64,000 bases of DNA from Thalassorhabdomicrobium marinisediminis (GCF_003072065.1 NZ_QCYG01000006.1:62001-126000); one strand, 5' to 3'; counted from the stretch's first letter, positions 36,206 to 45,619 are shown. The notes: generated by a model from the letters alone, not told the origin. Program-made: numbers and translations.

Positions 36206-37174
36206 ATGTCGGCAAACGCAAAGGGCGCGCTGTTTGCGCTGCTGGCCTTCGGCATCTTCGCCACCCATGACGTCTTCGTAAAAACACTCGGGGCGGAATA
36301 TTCGCCGATCCAGATCGTGTTCTTCTCGGTCCTGTTCAGCTTTCCGCTGGCGGCGGTGACGCTCATGCGGGACGCCAAGCCCGGCACCTTGTTGCCGCGC
36401 CACCCCTACTGGCTGGGGCTGCGGACCATCGCCTCGGTCACGGTGGCGATCTCGGCCTTTTACGCCTTCTCGGTCCTGCCCCTTGCGCAGGTTTATGCCA
36501 TCCTTTTCGCGTCACCTTTGCTGATCACGATCCTTGCGATTCCGGTGCTGGGCGAAAAGGTGCGGCTGCGGCGCTGGCTGGCGGTTCTGATCGGGCTGTC
36601 GGGGGTGCTGATCGTCCTGCGGCCGGGCTCGGAAGAGCTGACGCTGGGCCATCTGGCGGCGCTGGCCTCGGCCGTGGGCGGGGCGATTGCGTCGGTCATC
36701 GTGCGCCGCATCGGCGCGGATGAGCGGCCCGTGGTCATGCTGCTCTATCCGATGATGGCGAACTTCTTCATCATGGGGGCGGCGCTGGCCTTCGTCTACA
36801 AGCCGATGCCCATCGAACATCTGGGGCTGATCGCGCTGGTGGCGGCCTTCGCCTTCACCGCCGGGCGGCTCAACATCTCTGCCTATCAGCACGGGGAAGC
36901 CGCGATCATCGCGCCGATGCAATACAGCCAGATCGTCTGGGCCACGGTCTATGGCGCGCTGTTCTTCAATGAGACGATCGACCAGCCGACGCTGATCGGC
37001 GCGGCGGTGATCATCGCTTCGGGGCTTTATATCGTCCTGCGGGAAAGCCGCGCGGGCAGTTCGGCGAACACGCCGGTGCTGCGCACGCGGTCCCGGCATG
37101 AAACCGGCACCTATTTGCGGGCCGGTCCCCTGCTGCGGCTGATCGGGCGGCACCCGGACGACAGGGTCAAATGA
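36206..37174 (+). CDS. DMT superfamily (EamA) transporter
   Basis: 322 residues with ten hydrophobic helices in two EamA halves (GALFALLAFGIFATHDVFVK; later LAALASAVGGAIASVIVRR), plus a polar C-terminal tail of about 40 residues. Such proteins export metabolites or amino acids; no substrate can be named. GGAGGG eight bases before the ATG. Its 3' end overlaps the convergent oxidoreductase gene by eight bases. Confidence 0.87.
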   Translation: MSANAKGALFALLAFGIFATHDVFVKTLGAEYSPIQIVFFSVLFSFPLAAVTLMRDAKPGTLLPRHPYWLGLRTIASVTVAISAFYAFSVLPLAQVYAILFASPLLITILAIPVLGEKVRLRRWLAVLIGLSGVLIVLRPGSEELTLGHLAALASAVGGAIASVIVRRIGADERPVVMLLYPMMANFFIMGAALAFVYKPMPIEHLGLIALVAAFAFTAGRLNISAYQHGEAAIIAPMQYSQIVWATVYGALFFNETIDQPTLIGAAVIIASGLYIVLRESRAGSSANTPVLRTRSRHETGTYLRAGPLLRLIGRHPDDRVK

Positions 37175-38390
37175 TCGCGGCCTCGGCAAAGGCGCGGCCC
37201 TGCCGGATGCGATCGAAGCCGAAGGGCGACAGATCCAGCGTCCGGTAGGCGCCATAGACCAGCATCTCGGCCGCGCCACGGCCCATCGCGGGGGATTGCT
37301 GCAACCCGTGGCCAGAGAACCCGTTGAGGAAATGGAAGTTCTCGACCACGTCATGGGGGCCGACAATCGCGTTCTGGTCCAGCGTGTTGAAGTCATAGTG
37401 CCCGGTCCATTCCGTCACCACGCGGATCGCCTCGAACTGGGGAATGCGGGTGGCGATGGCGGGCCAGATCTTGTCCTGCCAAAGGCTGTGATCCATGGCG
37501 AAATCGTCCGGCGCGACGGCCGGGTCGTCGTCGGTATGCCCCCCCGCGAGGTAGGTTTGCGGGCCATCCTGCCGCACGTGAACGCCGGACGGGTCGATGG
37601 TCAGCGGAAGCTCGCGGTCCAGCGGCGTCTCGGCCGAGAAGATCCAGGTGAAGCGTTTGCGCGGCTCGACGGGGATATCGATCCCCGCCATGCGCGCGGT
37701 GGCCGCGCCGCGCGGACCGGTCGCGTTGACCACCTGCCCGCAGGCGATCACCTCACCGCTAGCCAACGTAACGCTTTCGACCCGCGTGCCGGCGGCGTTC
37801 AGGGACATGCCTGTCACCTCACCGGCAAGGTATTCGACGCCGCGTTCCCGCGCCGACCGCCGCCACCATTCAAAGACCGTGCCGCCGTCCCAGTATCCTT
37901 CGTCGATCAGATTAATGCTGCCCAGAAGGATGTCATCCACGTTGTAGAAGGGATAGGCGGCCTTGATCTCTTCGGGCGTCATCAACTGCGTCGCCGCCCC
38001 CGCCTGTTGCTGCACCGCGTGCGAGGCGCGCAATTGATTCGCAAAGGCGGGCGTGTCGGCAAGATACATGTATCCGTAACTCTGGATCGAAAGCTCGGGC
38101 ACGCGTGGATCGCCGCCCATGAAGCCACGGAAATTCTTGATGAACTCGGCCCCGAAGCGGGAAATCTGCACGTTCAGCGGGTTCGAGAACTGCTGCCGGA
38201 TGCAGGAATTGGTGTGGGCCGTGGCGCAATCCGCATAGCTGGGGTCACGCTCGATCACCATAATCGAGCCGTCGAAATCGGGATTGTCGGTCAGGAACCA
38301 AGCGACCGCCGAGCCATAGATCGCGCCGCCGATGATGACGATGTCATAGGCGTTCCGTGTCGGTGTGGTGGTAAATTGCGTCGTTGCCAT
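37167..38390 (-). CDS. FAD-dependent oxidoreductase, glycine/D-amino-acid oxidase (DAO) family
   Basis: 407 residues. N-terminal dinucleotide fold YDIVIIGGAIYGSAVAWFL (GxGxxG-like, with Ala for the third Gly), acidic ribose-binding residue in MVIERD, and C-terminal FAD contact FLNGFSGHGLQQSPAMGRGAAEM. This matches DAO-type enzymes that oxidise secondary or tertiary amines such as sarcosine or dimethylglycine; the substrate cannot be fixed. AAAGGAGGG upstream of the ATG. Divergent from fbpA. Confidence 0.85.
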   Translation of the reverse strand: MATTQFTTTPTRNAYDIVIIGGAIYGSAVAWFLTDNPDFDGSIMVIERDPSYADCATAHTNSCIRQQFSNPLNVQISRFGAEFIKNFRGFMGGDPRVPELSIQSYGYMYLADTPAFANQLRASHAVQQQAGAATQLMTPEEIKAAYPFYNVDDILLGSINLIDEGYWDGGTVFEWWRRSARERGVEYLAGEVTGMSLNAAGTRVESVTLASGEVIACGQVVNATGPRGAATARMAGIDIPVEPRKRFTWIFSAETPLDRELPLTIDPSGVHVRQDGPQTYLAGGHTDDDPAVAPDDFAMDHSLWQDKIWPAIATRIPQFEAIRVVTEWTGHYDFNTLDQNAIVGPHDVVENFHFLNGFSGHGLQQSPAMGRGAAEMLVYGAYRTLDLSPFGFDRIRQGRAFAEAAII

Positions 38391-38464
38391 GATCGGACCC
38401 TCCTTTGGGCCAGAGGGCGCGAAAAGGGCGGGGTGGTCAAGCTTTGTGAGTGGGGTTTCAATAA

Positions 38465-38516
38465 CTGATAAAATTAGTCAGACTTGCTTGACGGCGAAAA
38501 GCGCGGCAGGTAGTCG
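38465..38516 (+). promoter_or_regulatory. fbpA promoter region with an iron-type palindromic operator
   Basis: CTGATAAAATTAGTCAG (38465-38481) is an imperfect palindrome (CTGA...TCAG ends). Seven bases on comes TTGACG (38488-38493), then 17 bases and TAGTCG (38511-38516), a plausible -35/-10. The sequence is of the kind described as iron-responsive boxes of Rhodobacterales (RirA or IscR type). The regulator is an inference. Confidence 0.5.
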
Positions 38517-38545
38517 AGTGAAATAGTCGGAATTAAGGAGACCCC

Positions 38546-39559
38546 ATGACGACACGCACCCTGACCATTACCGCGCTGCTGCTGAGCACCGCCGCCCCCG
38601 CCTTCGCCGAAGGCGAGCTGAACCTCTACTCCGCACGCCACTACGACACCGATGAGCGGCTCTACTCGGACTTCGAAGAGCAGACCGGCATCACCATCAA
38701 CCGCATCGAAGGCAAGGCAGACGAGCTGGCCGCGCGCATGGAAGCCGAAGGCCGCAACTCGCCCGCCGACGTGCTGATCACGGTCGACACGTCGCGTCTG
38801 GAGCGGGCCAAGAACATGGGCATTCTGCAGTCCGTGGACAGCGACGTTCTGGAAGAGCGTATCCCCGCAAACCTGCAGGACAGCGACAACCAGTGGTTCG
38901 GATTCTCGCAGCGCGCGCGGATCATCTTCTACGACAAGGCCGACGTGACGAACCCGCCCGCGACCTACCTTGACCTTGCCGATCCGGCCTACAAGGGGCA
39001 GGTCTGCATCCGCTCGTCCAGCAACACCTACAACCAGACGCTTCTGGCCTCGATCATCGAGAACCACGGTGAAGAGGCGGCGCGTGACTGGGCGCAGGGC
39101 GTGGTCGACAACATGGCCCGTGATCCACAGGGCGGCGACACCGACCAGCTGCGCGGCATCGTCTCGGGTGAGTGCGACATTGCGGTGTCGAACTCCTATT
39201 ACTTTGCTCGTGGCCTGCGCACCAACGTGGACGGCCTGTCCGACAGCATCGACATGATCGGCCTGCAGTGGCCCAGCCAGGACGCCGAGGGCGCGCATAT
39301 GAACCTCTCGGGGGCCGGCGTTGCCGCCCATGCGCCGAACCGTGAGAACGCCGTGCTGTTCCTCGAATACCTCGCCTCGGATCAGGCGCAGCAGTATTTC
39401 TCCGCCGGCAATGACGAGTTTCCCGCCGTCGAAGGTGTGGAGTTGAGCGAAGAGGTCGCGTCTTTGGGTGAGTTCAAGGCTGATGACGTGGACCTGAGCG
39501 CCGTTGCCAAGCAGCTTCCGCTGGCGCTGACCATCTTCAACGACGTCGGTTGGGAATAA
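38546..39559 (+). CDS. fbpA: Ferric iron ABC transporter, periplasmic binding protein
   Basis: Captures Fe3+ in the periplasm for import. 337 residues: signal peptide (ITALLLSTAAPAFAE), then FbpA/AfuA-type features: LNLYSARHYDTDERLYSDF, VLITVDTSRLERAK, and a Tyr-rich C-terminal lobe (SNSYYFARG) likely to supply the iron-binding tyrosines. AAGGAG six bases before the ATG. An iron-type palindrome lies upstream. The permease gene fbpB faces it across a terminator; the ATPase gene is not in this window. Confidence 0.93.
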   Translation: MTTRTLTITALLLSTAAPAFAEGELNLYSARHYDTDERLYSDFEEQTGITINRIEGKADELAARMEAEGRNSPADVLITVDTSRLERAKNMGILQSVDSDVLEERIPANLQDSDNQWFGFSQRARIIFYDKADVTNPPATYLDLADPAYKGQVCIRSSSNTYNQTLLASIIENHGEEAARDWAQGVVDNMARDPQGGDTDQLRGIVSGECDIAVSNSYYFARGLRTNVDGLSDSIDMIGLQWPSQDAEGAHMNLSGAGVAAHAPNRENAVLFLEYLASDQAQQYFSAGNDEFPAVEGVELSEEVASLGEFKADDVDLSAVAKQLPLALTIFNDVGWE

Positions 39560-39580
39560 ACTCCCGGCATCCGGCAACAG

Positions 39581-39607
39581 GGGCGCAGCTTCGGCTGCGC
39601 CCTTTTT
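39581..39607 (+). terminator. Intrinsic terminator of fbpA, with TTCG tetraloop
   Basis: GGGCGCAGC (39581-39589), TTCG, GCTGCGCCC (39594-39602), then TTTTT. Nine perfect pairs closed by a stable C-TTCG-G loop. Serves fbpA; no T-run on the opposite strand for fbpB. Confidence 0.92.
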
Positions 39608-39609
39608 CG

Positions 39610-41274
39610 TCAGTTGCGCGCCACCTGCCGGCACAGCAGAATCACCGGCAAAAGCCCGATCGCGCCGATCAGAAGGCTGGGCACCGCCGCCCCGTTCAAC
39701 CGCTCGTCCGAGGCCAGACGATAGGCCTGCACTGCCAGCGTGTCGAAGTTGAACGGCCGCATGATCAGCGTCGCGGGCAGTTCCTTCATCACGTCGACGA
39801 ACACGATCAACGCGGCGGTCAAAAGGCTGGGCGTCAGCAGCGGCACGTGGATGCGCCGGATCGTCCCGAGCGAGGATTGGCCAAGCACGCGGCTGGCGGC
39901 GTCGATGTTGCGGCTCACCGAGGCGATGCCCCCCTCATAGGCACCCAAAGCAGCGGCCAGAAACCGGATCATATAGGCCCCGACCAGCAGCCAGATGGAG
40001 CCGGTGAACAGCAACCCGGTCGAGATGCCGAAGGTGTCGCGCATCAGCGCGTCCAGCCCGTTGTCGAAGGCGGCGAAGGGCACCATGAGGCCCACGGCGA
40101 TCACCCCGCCGGGCACCGCATAGCCGATCCGCGCCACATATTGCGCCGTGCCCGCCGCCCGCGTACCGCGCAGCCGCGCGAAGCTCCCCAGCAGGATGGC
40201 CACACCCACCGTAACCCCCGCCGCCACCGAAGCCAGCGTCAGCGAATTGCTGATGAACTTGACGTAGCGCGGGCTGAGCAGGTTCTGCTCGGACCCCACG
40301 GCCATCACCGACAGCGCCACCACCGGCGCGATCACGCCCAGCACCACGGGGATTCCGCACAGGATCATCGCGCCGTAGCGCGCCGCGCCCTGCAACGGAA
40401 TGCGGGCGATCACCTCTTGCCGTTTGCCGTTCGAGAAACGCGCCCGCCCGCGGTTGGACCGCTCCAGCATGGCCAGCAGCAGCGCGAAGGTCAGCAAGCC
40501 AAGGGACAGTTGCGCCGCCGCGCCGCGGTCGGCCATGGAAAACCAGCTGTTGTAGATGCCCGTCGCGAAGGTCTGCACCCCGAAATAGGACACCGTGCCG
40601 AAGTCGGCGATCGTCTCCATCATCGCCAGCAGGACGCCCGCCGCGATGGCCGGACGGGCCAACGGAAGCGACACGGTCAGGAAGGCATAAAGCGGCGATT
40701 TCCCCAGCGAGCGTGCGGCCAGGAACGTGGTGGCGCTTTGCCCCAGAAACGCAGCCCGGGCAAGCAGATAGACGTAAGGATAGAGCACCAACGTCAGCAT
40801 CATCGCCGCCCCGCCCAAGGACCGGATTTCGGGGAACCAGTAGTCGCGCGGCCCCCAGCCGGTCACATCGCGCAGCAGGGTCTGCACGACGCCGGGATGG
40901 TCCAGCACATGGGTATAGGCATAGGCCAGCACATAGGCGGGAAAGGCCAGCGGCACGACCAGCGCGATCTCAAGCACACGCCGCCCGGGGAAGTCGGTCA
41001 TCGTCACCAGCCAAGCGGCACCGGTGCCGATCAGGAAGGTGAAAAAGCCGACAATGACCACCAGCGCCAAGGTGTTGACGGAATAGGTGCCAAGGACCGA
41101 TCCGGCGAGGTGGCGCAGCGTTTCGGTGTCACTGGTCAGCGCAGCGATCAGCACAGATACGTGCGGCAACAGGCAGAAGGCAGCGATGGCAAAGGCCAGC
41201 GCGGCCAACGCCTTGTCCGCAAGAAACCATGACGTTTTCGGTGGGGGCGGGACGGTGTCCGGAGCGTCTGTCAT
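39610..41274 (-). CDS. fbpB: Ferric iron ABC transporter permease, fused two-domain type
   Basis: Membrane channel for iron import. 554 residues with about twelve hydrophobic helices and two ABC permease EAA loops: ARSLGKSPLYAFLTVSLPLARP and ASRVLGQSSLGTIRRIHVPLL. This is the FbpB/AfuB layout (two permease halves in one chain). It converges on fbpA and lies 41 bases downstream of ccoS on the same strand, so read-through from the cco cluster is conceivable. Confidence 0.92.
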   Translation of the reverse strand: MTDAPDTVPPPPKTSWFLADKALAALAFAIAAFCLLPHVSVLIAALTSDTETLRHLAGSVLGTYSVNTLALVVIVGFFTFLIGTGAAWLVTMTDFPGRRVLEIALVVPLAFPAYVLAYAYTHVLDHPGVVQTLLRDVTGWGPRDYWFPEIRSLGGAAMMLTLVLYPYVYLLARAAFLGQSATTFLAARSLGKSPLYAFLTVSLPLARPAIAAGVLLAMMETIADFGTVSYFGVQTFATGIYNSWFSMADRGAAAQLSLGLLTFALLLAMLERSNRGRARFSNGKRQEVIARIPLQGAARYGAMILCGIPVVLGVIAPVVALSVMAVGSEQNLLSPRYVKFISNSLTLASVAAGVTVGVAILLGSFARLRGTRAAGTAQYVARIGYAVPGGVIAVGLMVPFAAFDNGLDALMRDTFGISTGLLFTGSIWLLVGAYMIRFLAAALGAYEGGIASVSRNIDAASRVLGQSSLGTIRRIHVPLLTPSLLTAALIVFVDVMKELPATLIMRPFNFDTLAVQAYRLASDERLNGAAVPSLLIGAIGLLPVILLCRQVARN

Positions 41275-41315
41275 GGACCGCTGCTAGCCTATCCGTGCGC
41301 GATGGTCCATATCGC

Positions 41316-41498
41316 CTAGTCTTTTGGTCGGGATTGCGGTGTCTCCGCCGGGTAATCGTCGTAATCATCGCGCAGGATGCGGGCGCTGTCGCCTTCGGGG
41401 TCGTCATATTGGTCCGACCGCAGGGTCCACCAGAAGGCCAGCAACCCGAGCCCCCCCAGCACGAGGGACACGGGGATCAGATAGGCGAGCACGTTCAT
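41316..41498 (-). CDS. ccoS: cbb3 oxidase maturation protein CcoS
   Basis: A 60-residue single-helix membrane protein (MNVLAYLIPVSLVLGGLGLLAFWW) with the typical following block DQYDDPEGDSARIL. Needed with CcoI for heme/copper insertion into cbb3 oxidase. Its ATG shares bases with the ccoI stop (TGATG). The longer frame to 41618 lies inside ccoI and is rejected. Confidence 0.93.
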   Translation of the reverse strand: MNVLAYLIPVSLVLGGLGLLAFWWTLRSDQYDDPEGDSARILRDDYDDYPAETPQSRPKD

Positions 41499-43684
41499 CA
41501 GCGGGTCCTCAGCGCGTTGAGAGAGACGATGATCGAACTGGTCGACATGGCAATGGCGGCGGTCAGCGGTGTGGCGAAGCCCAGAAAGGCAAAGGGGATC
41601 GCCACGGCGTTGTAGCAAGCGGCCACGCCGAAGTTTTCAAGGATACGTCGGCGGGCCGAGCGGGCAATCCGCACAGCGTCGCCGATGCGCGACACGTCCG
41701 GTGCCACCAGCACCATATCGGCCGCCACGCGGGCCGCATCCAATGCCGAGGCCGGCGCGATGGAGACATGGGCCAGCGCCAGCGCCGCCGTGTCGTTCAG
41801 CCCGTCGCCCACCATCAACACCTTGCGGCCCGATTGCGCCATTTCGGTGAGGATATCGGCCTTCTGCTCGGGCAGGACCCCGGCGTGCCAATTGCTCAGC
41901 CCCAGCGCACCGGCGAAGCGTTTGACGTGCGCTTCAGTGTCGCCGGACAAGATCGTCACTGGCAGACCCTGTTTCTCAAGCGTTTGCAAAAGGGGCTCCA
42001 CCCCCGGGCGCAGCGCATCCTCGAAATCGAAGGCGACCGAGCCGCGCCCTTCCACGTTGAGCATCGTGCCGCTGCCCTCGGCGCCGACCCAATCCGCACG
42101 CCCCAACGCCACGCGCTGCCCCTGCCATTGGCCAGAGATGCCGAAGCCCGGCGTCTCGCGGATCTCGGTCACCTCGACCTCGGGGAGGGTGCGCCGGGCG
42201 GCGGCCTGCGCGATGGCGCGGCTTCTGGGGTGTTCGGACGCAAGGGCCAGCTTCGCCGCCAGCGCCATGTCAAGATCGGGGATCGTATCGCCGTGCAACA
42301 GCTCGGGCGCGCCAAGCGTCAGGGTTCCGGTCTTGTCGAAGACGACTGCATCTACCTCGGCCAGACGTTCCAGCGCGGTGGCATGTTTGACCAGCATCCC
42401 GTGCCGAAACAACGCCCCCGAGGCCACGGTGGACACCGCCGGGACGGCCAGACCAAGCGCACAGGGGCAGGTGATGATCAGGGTGGCGACCGCGATGTTC
42501 AGCGCATAGCGGATGTCGCCGCCGGTCAGGTAGAGCCACATCACGAAGGCTGCGAAGGCCAGCAGGTGCACCGCGGGCGCATAGATCCCCGCGGCCCGGT
42601 CGGCCAGCGAATTGTAGCGCGACTTGGCTTCCTCGGCCACGGCCACCAGATCGGCCAGCGCATGCAGCATCGTATCCGCGCCCACGGCCGACACACGGAC
42701 GTGCAGCGGTCCGGTCAGGTTGACCTCACCGGCGCGCACCGGGTCGCCCACAGCGGCGGAGACCGGGTCGGATTCGCCGGTCAGAAAGGCGCGGTCCAGC
42801 TCACTGGCGCCGGAGACGATCTCTCCGTCGACGGGCATCCGCGCGCCGGGGCGGACGAGCACCAGATCGCCCACGGAAAGCTCGTCCACCGGCACGGTTT
42901 TCGGCGTGTCGTCGTCCAGCAACAGCGCGGTCGGGGCCTCAAGCGCGGCCAGTTCCGTCGCCGCTGAGCGCGCCACCGTGCGCGTGCGCTGGTCCAGATA
43001 GCGCCCGGCCAACAGGAAGAAGGTGAGCGACAGGGCCGCATCGAAATAGGCATGATCGCCGGAATGGGCGACCTCGAACAGCGACATGCCCGCGGCCAGA
43101 AAGATCGCCAGTGTGATCGGCACGTCCATGTTCAGCCGCGCCACACGCAGCGCCCGCCATGCGTTTACGTAGAAGGGTTTCGAAGAGAACAGGATCGTCG
43201 GCAGGGCGATCGCAGCCGACACCCAGTGAAACAGGTCGCGGGTGGCATCGCTGGCGCCGGACCAGACGGCCACCGACAGCAGCATGACGTTCATCATGGC
43301 AAAGCCAGCCACCCCTAGCCGCATCAGCAGATCGCGGGCGGCGGTGTCCGATTGCCCGGCGGTGAGCGTCGCTTCGTCCAGAAGCTGCGCGTCATAACCC
43401 AGCGCGGCCAGCGCCGAGGTGAGCGCGTCCTCGGCGACCGTGGGGGCCGCATGGACGACCGCGCGTTTGCGCGTCAGGTTCACCCGGACCGAGGAGACCC
43501 CGGGCACGGCCAGAAGCCCCCGTTCCACGGTCGAGATACAGGCCGCGCAGTGGATGCTGGGCAGGGAAAGGGTTGTCGTGCGGTCGCCGTCCTGCGCCGT
43601 GCCCGCCGCGCGGGACGTGGCCATGGCCGTGGCATCGCAGCCGGGGCAGGCGCTTGGCCCGTTGTGAAAATCGGTGGCGGTCAT
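41498..43684 (-). CDS. ccoI: Copper-translocating P-type ATPase for cbb3 assembly
   Basis: 728 residues. N-terminal CPGC and an HMA domain with HCAACISTVE, then P1B ATPase parts: TGESDPV, the transmembrane metal motif CPC in TCPCALGLAVP, phosphorylation motif DKTGTLT, HP motif in SEHPRSRAI, and GDGLNDTAAL. CcoI/FixI/CtpA2-type pumps deliver copper to the periplasmic assembly of the CcoN binuclear centre. Overlaps ccoH by four bases. Confidence 0.94.
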   Translation of the reverse strand: MTATDFHNGPSACPGCDATAMATSRAAGTAQDGDRTTTLSLPSIHCAACISTVERGLLAVPGVSSVRVNLTRKRAVVHAAPTVAEDALTSALAALGYDAQLLDEATLTAGQSDTAARDLLMRLGVAGFAMMNVMLLSVAVWSGASDATRDLFHWVSAAIALPTILFSSKPFYVNAWRALRVARLNMDVPITLAIFLAAGMSLFEVAHSGDHAYFDAALSLTFFLLAGRYLDQRTRTVARSAATELAALEAPTALLLDDDTPKTVPVDELSVGDLVLVRPGARMPVDGEIVSGASELDRAFLTGESDPVSAAVGDPVRAGEVNLTGPLHVRVSAVGADTMLHALADLVAVAEEAKSRYNSLADRAAGIYAPAVHLLAFAAFVMWLYLTGGDIRYALNIAVATLIITCPCALGLAVPAVSTVASGALFRHGMLVKHATALERLAEVDAVVFDKTGTLTLGAPELLHGDTIPDLDMALAAKLALASEHPRSRAIAQAAARRTLPEVEVTEIRETPGFGISGQWQGQRVALGRADWVGAEGSGTMLNVEGRGSVAFDFEDALRPGVEPLLQTLEKQGLPVTILSGDTEAHVKRFAGALGLSNWHAGVLPEQKADILTEMAQSGRKVLMVGDGLNDTAALALAHVSIAPASALDAARVAADMVLVAPDVSRIGDAVRIARSARRRILENFGVAACYNAVAIPFAFLGFATPLTAAIAMSTSSIIVSLNALRTR

Positions 43685-44133
43685 GGGTTCACCAGAACCA
43701 CAACACGCTGCTTGAACTCGGTGCCGTCCTCGGCCCGGGCAACCATGCGCAGGTTCCAGTTGCCCGGTGCGGTGGTCACCGGCGCGGTGTAATCCTGGCC
43801 GGTGAAGACGAAGGCGGGGGTCTGGTCATCACGCACGTTCGTCGCCCGTCCGAACGTGGCCGACAGGTCCGCGACTTCGACGGCACGGCCCTCGGCGTCG
43901 TCGATGTTCAGGTGCAGCGTGTCATCGGTCACCTGCGCCGAGACGGACCAGCCCAGCCCCTCTTGTGCGGCCCGGTCGCTGTCGAAGTTCTGGCTGGCGA
44001 CGTAGGAGTTCTTCACCTCGAGCCCCGGAAAGGTGTTCACCGCCGAATAGGCAAGAAAGAGGTTCACCGAAATGATCACCCCGAAGGCCGAGGCCATGCC
44101 GATGAAAACCTTGCGTCCTGTAAGTGGCGCCAT
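43681..44133 (-). CDS. ccoH: cbb3 oxidase assembly protein CcoH/FixH
   Basis: 150 residues: one N-terminal membrane helix (VFIGMASAFGVIISVNLFLAY) and a periplasmic beta domain ending TEFKQRVVVLVNP, matching the FixH family. It helps assemble or stabilise the oxidase. Start MAPLTGRKVF at 44133 lies one base after the ccoG stop; the frame open to 44289 is inside ccoG. Confidence 0.93.
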   Translation of the reverse strand: MAPLTGRKVFIGMASAFGVIISVNLFLAYSAVNTFPGLEVKNSYVASQNFDSDRAAQEGLGWSVSAQVTDDTLHLNIDDAEGRAVEVADLSATFGRATNVRDDQTPAFVFTGQDYTAPVTTAPGNWNLRMVARAEDGTEFKQRVVVLVNP

Positions 44134-44134
44134 G

Positions 44135-45568
44135 TCAAAACCCTCCGGTTCCGTTGAAATGCGTGTCCTGATGGGCACGCTCCTGATTGATTGTATCCTC
44201 GACCCAGAACCGCAGGGGGGTCCGGTCGGCGGTTGCCGCGGCGCTGCCGGCGGGGGCGCTGACGAAAACCCGCACGAAGTGCGTGTCATCGGCCGGGGCC
44301 ATCACGGTGGTATCGCCAGTCTCCAACCCCTGAACCGTCAATGCAAGCTCGGCGTCGGATTTGAGCGACAGCTCGAACGGGCGGGCCTCTCCGTGTTTGT
44401 TGCGCAGGCGCACCTCATAGACGTTGCGGATCGTGCCGTCAGAGAGCGTCACAAAGGTCGGGTTGCGCACCGCCGCGACTGACATTTCGATGTCCGTGCG
44501 GATGAACAGCGCGACCAGCAGGGCAACCCCGACCAGTGACCACAGCGCTGTATAGATCAGCGTGCGGGGCCGCAGGATGTGTTTCCAGATCGGCTTTGTC
44601 GGCTCGCCTGCGGCTTCGGCGGGCAGATCGTCCAGCGACAGATAGTCGATCAGGCCGCGCGGCTTGTTGATCTTCGACATGACGTCGTCGCAGGCGTCGA
44701 TGCACAGGCCGCAGGTGATGCATTCCATCTGCTGGCCGTCGCGGATGTCGATCCCCATGGGGCAGACGTTGACGCAAGCCATGCAGTCGATGCAATCGCC
44801 CATGGGCTCCCCGGCCTTGACGGGTTCGGAGTGCTTGCGCGGCTCGCCCCGCCAGTCGCGATAGCCGATGGTAATCGTGTCCTCGTCCATCATTGCCGCC
44901 TGAATGCGGGGCCAGGGGCAGGCGTAGATGCAGACCTGCTCGCGGGCGATGCCGCCGAAGAACACCGTCGTCGCGGTGAGGATCGCCATCGTGGTGTAGG
45001 CGACGGGATGCGCGGTGCCGGTGAACAGATCGACCAGCAGCGTCGGCGCATCGGTGAAATAGAAGACCCACGCCCCGCCCGTCGCCAGTCCGATTAGGAC
45101 CCAGACCGCGTATTTTGTGGCCCGAAGGCGCAGTTTGCGGGCGTCCCACTTGGCATTCCAGAGCCGCACGCGGGCGTTCCGGTCGCCTTCGATCCAGCGT
45201 TCGGTGGCGATGAACAGGTCGGTCCAGACCGTCTGCGGGCAGGCATAGCCGCACCAGACCCGCCCCATGGCCGAGGTGAACAGGAACAGCCCGAGCCCCG
45301 CCATGATCAAAAGCCCGGCGATGAAGTAGAATTCATGGGGCCAGATCTCGATCCAGAAGAAGAAGAACCGCCGGTTGGCAAGGTCGATCAGCACCGCTTG
45401 ATCGGGCAATTCCGCCCCGCGATCCCAGCGGATCCACGGCGTCAGGTAATAGATACCCAGCGTCACGATCATGATCCCCCACTTGAGGGAGCGGAACTTG
45501 CCCTTCACCTTGCGGGGAAAGACAGGCTCATGCTTGGCATAAAGCGGAACGTTCTCTGAGGAGCTCAT
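44135..45568 (-). CDS. ccoG: cbb3 oxidase accessory protein CcoG (polyferredoxin-like Cu reductase)
   Basis: 477 residues: five or six membrane helices, two 4Fe-4S ferredoxin-type motifs (CIDCMACVNVCP, CITCGLCIDACD), a Cys pair motif VWCGYACPQTVW and VCIYACPWPRIQ, and a C-terminal Ig-like periplasmic domain. CcoG/RdxA proteins reduce copper for the oxidase assembly chain. First gene of the ccoGHIS group, 51 bases downstream of ccoP across a stable hairpin. Confidence 0.94.
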   Translation of the reverse strand: MSSSENVPLYAKHEPVFPRKVKGKFRSLKWGIMIVTLGIYYLTPWIRWDRGAELPDQAVLIDLANRRFFFFWIEIWPHEFYFIAGLLIMAGLGLFLFTSAMGRVWCGYACPQTVWTDLFIATERWIEGDRNARVRLWNAKWDARKLRLRATKYAVWVLIGLATGGAWVFYFTDAPTLLVDLFTGTAHPVAYTTMAILTATTVFFGGIAREQVCIYACPWPRIQAAMMDEDTITIGYRDWRGEPRKHSEPVKAGEPMGDCIDCMACVNVCPMGIDIRDGQQMECITCGLCIDACDDVMSKINKPRGLIDYLSLDDLPAEAAGEPTKPIWKHILRPRTLIYTALWSLVGVALLVALFIRTDIEMSVAAVRNPTFVTLSDGTIRNVYEVRLRNKHGEARPFELSLKSDAELALTVQGLETGDTTVMAPADDTHFVRVFVSAPAGSAAATADRTPLRFWVEDTINQERAHQDTHFNGTGGF

Positions 45569-45589
45569 AGGGCGTGATCCAGTTGTGTC

Positions 45590-45610
45590 GGAGGCGCCAG
45601 CGGCGCCCCC
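45590..45610 (-). other. Stable hairpin between ccoP and ccoG
   Basis: On the minus strand GGGGGCGCC, loop GCT, GGCGCCTCC (one G-T wobble). No T-tract follows, so it looks like a transcript-stabilising or processing hairpin that could make ccoNOQP more abundant than ccoGHIS, not a terminator. Confidence 0.45.
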
Positions 45611-45619
45611 GAAGCGGTA

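Noticed and set aside
39550-41232. 560-residue + strand frame, Gln/His/Arg-rich
   Set aside because: Shadow of fbpB; composition typical of the antisense of a GC-rich membrane gene.
41324-42967. 547-residue + strand frame
   Set aside because: Antisense shadow of ccoI and ccoS; no domain signal.
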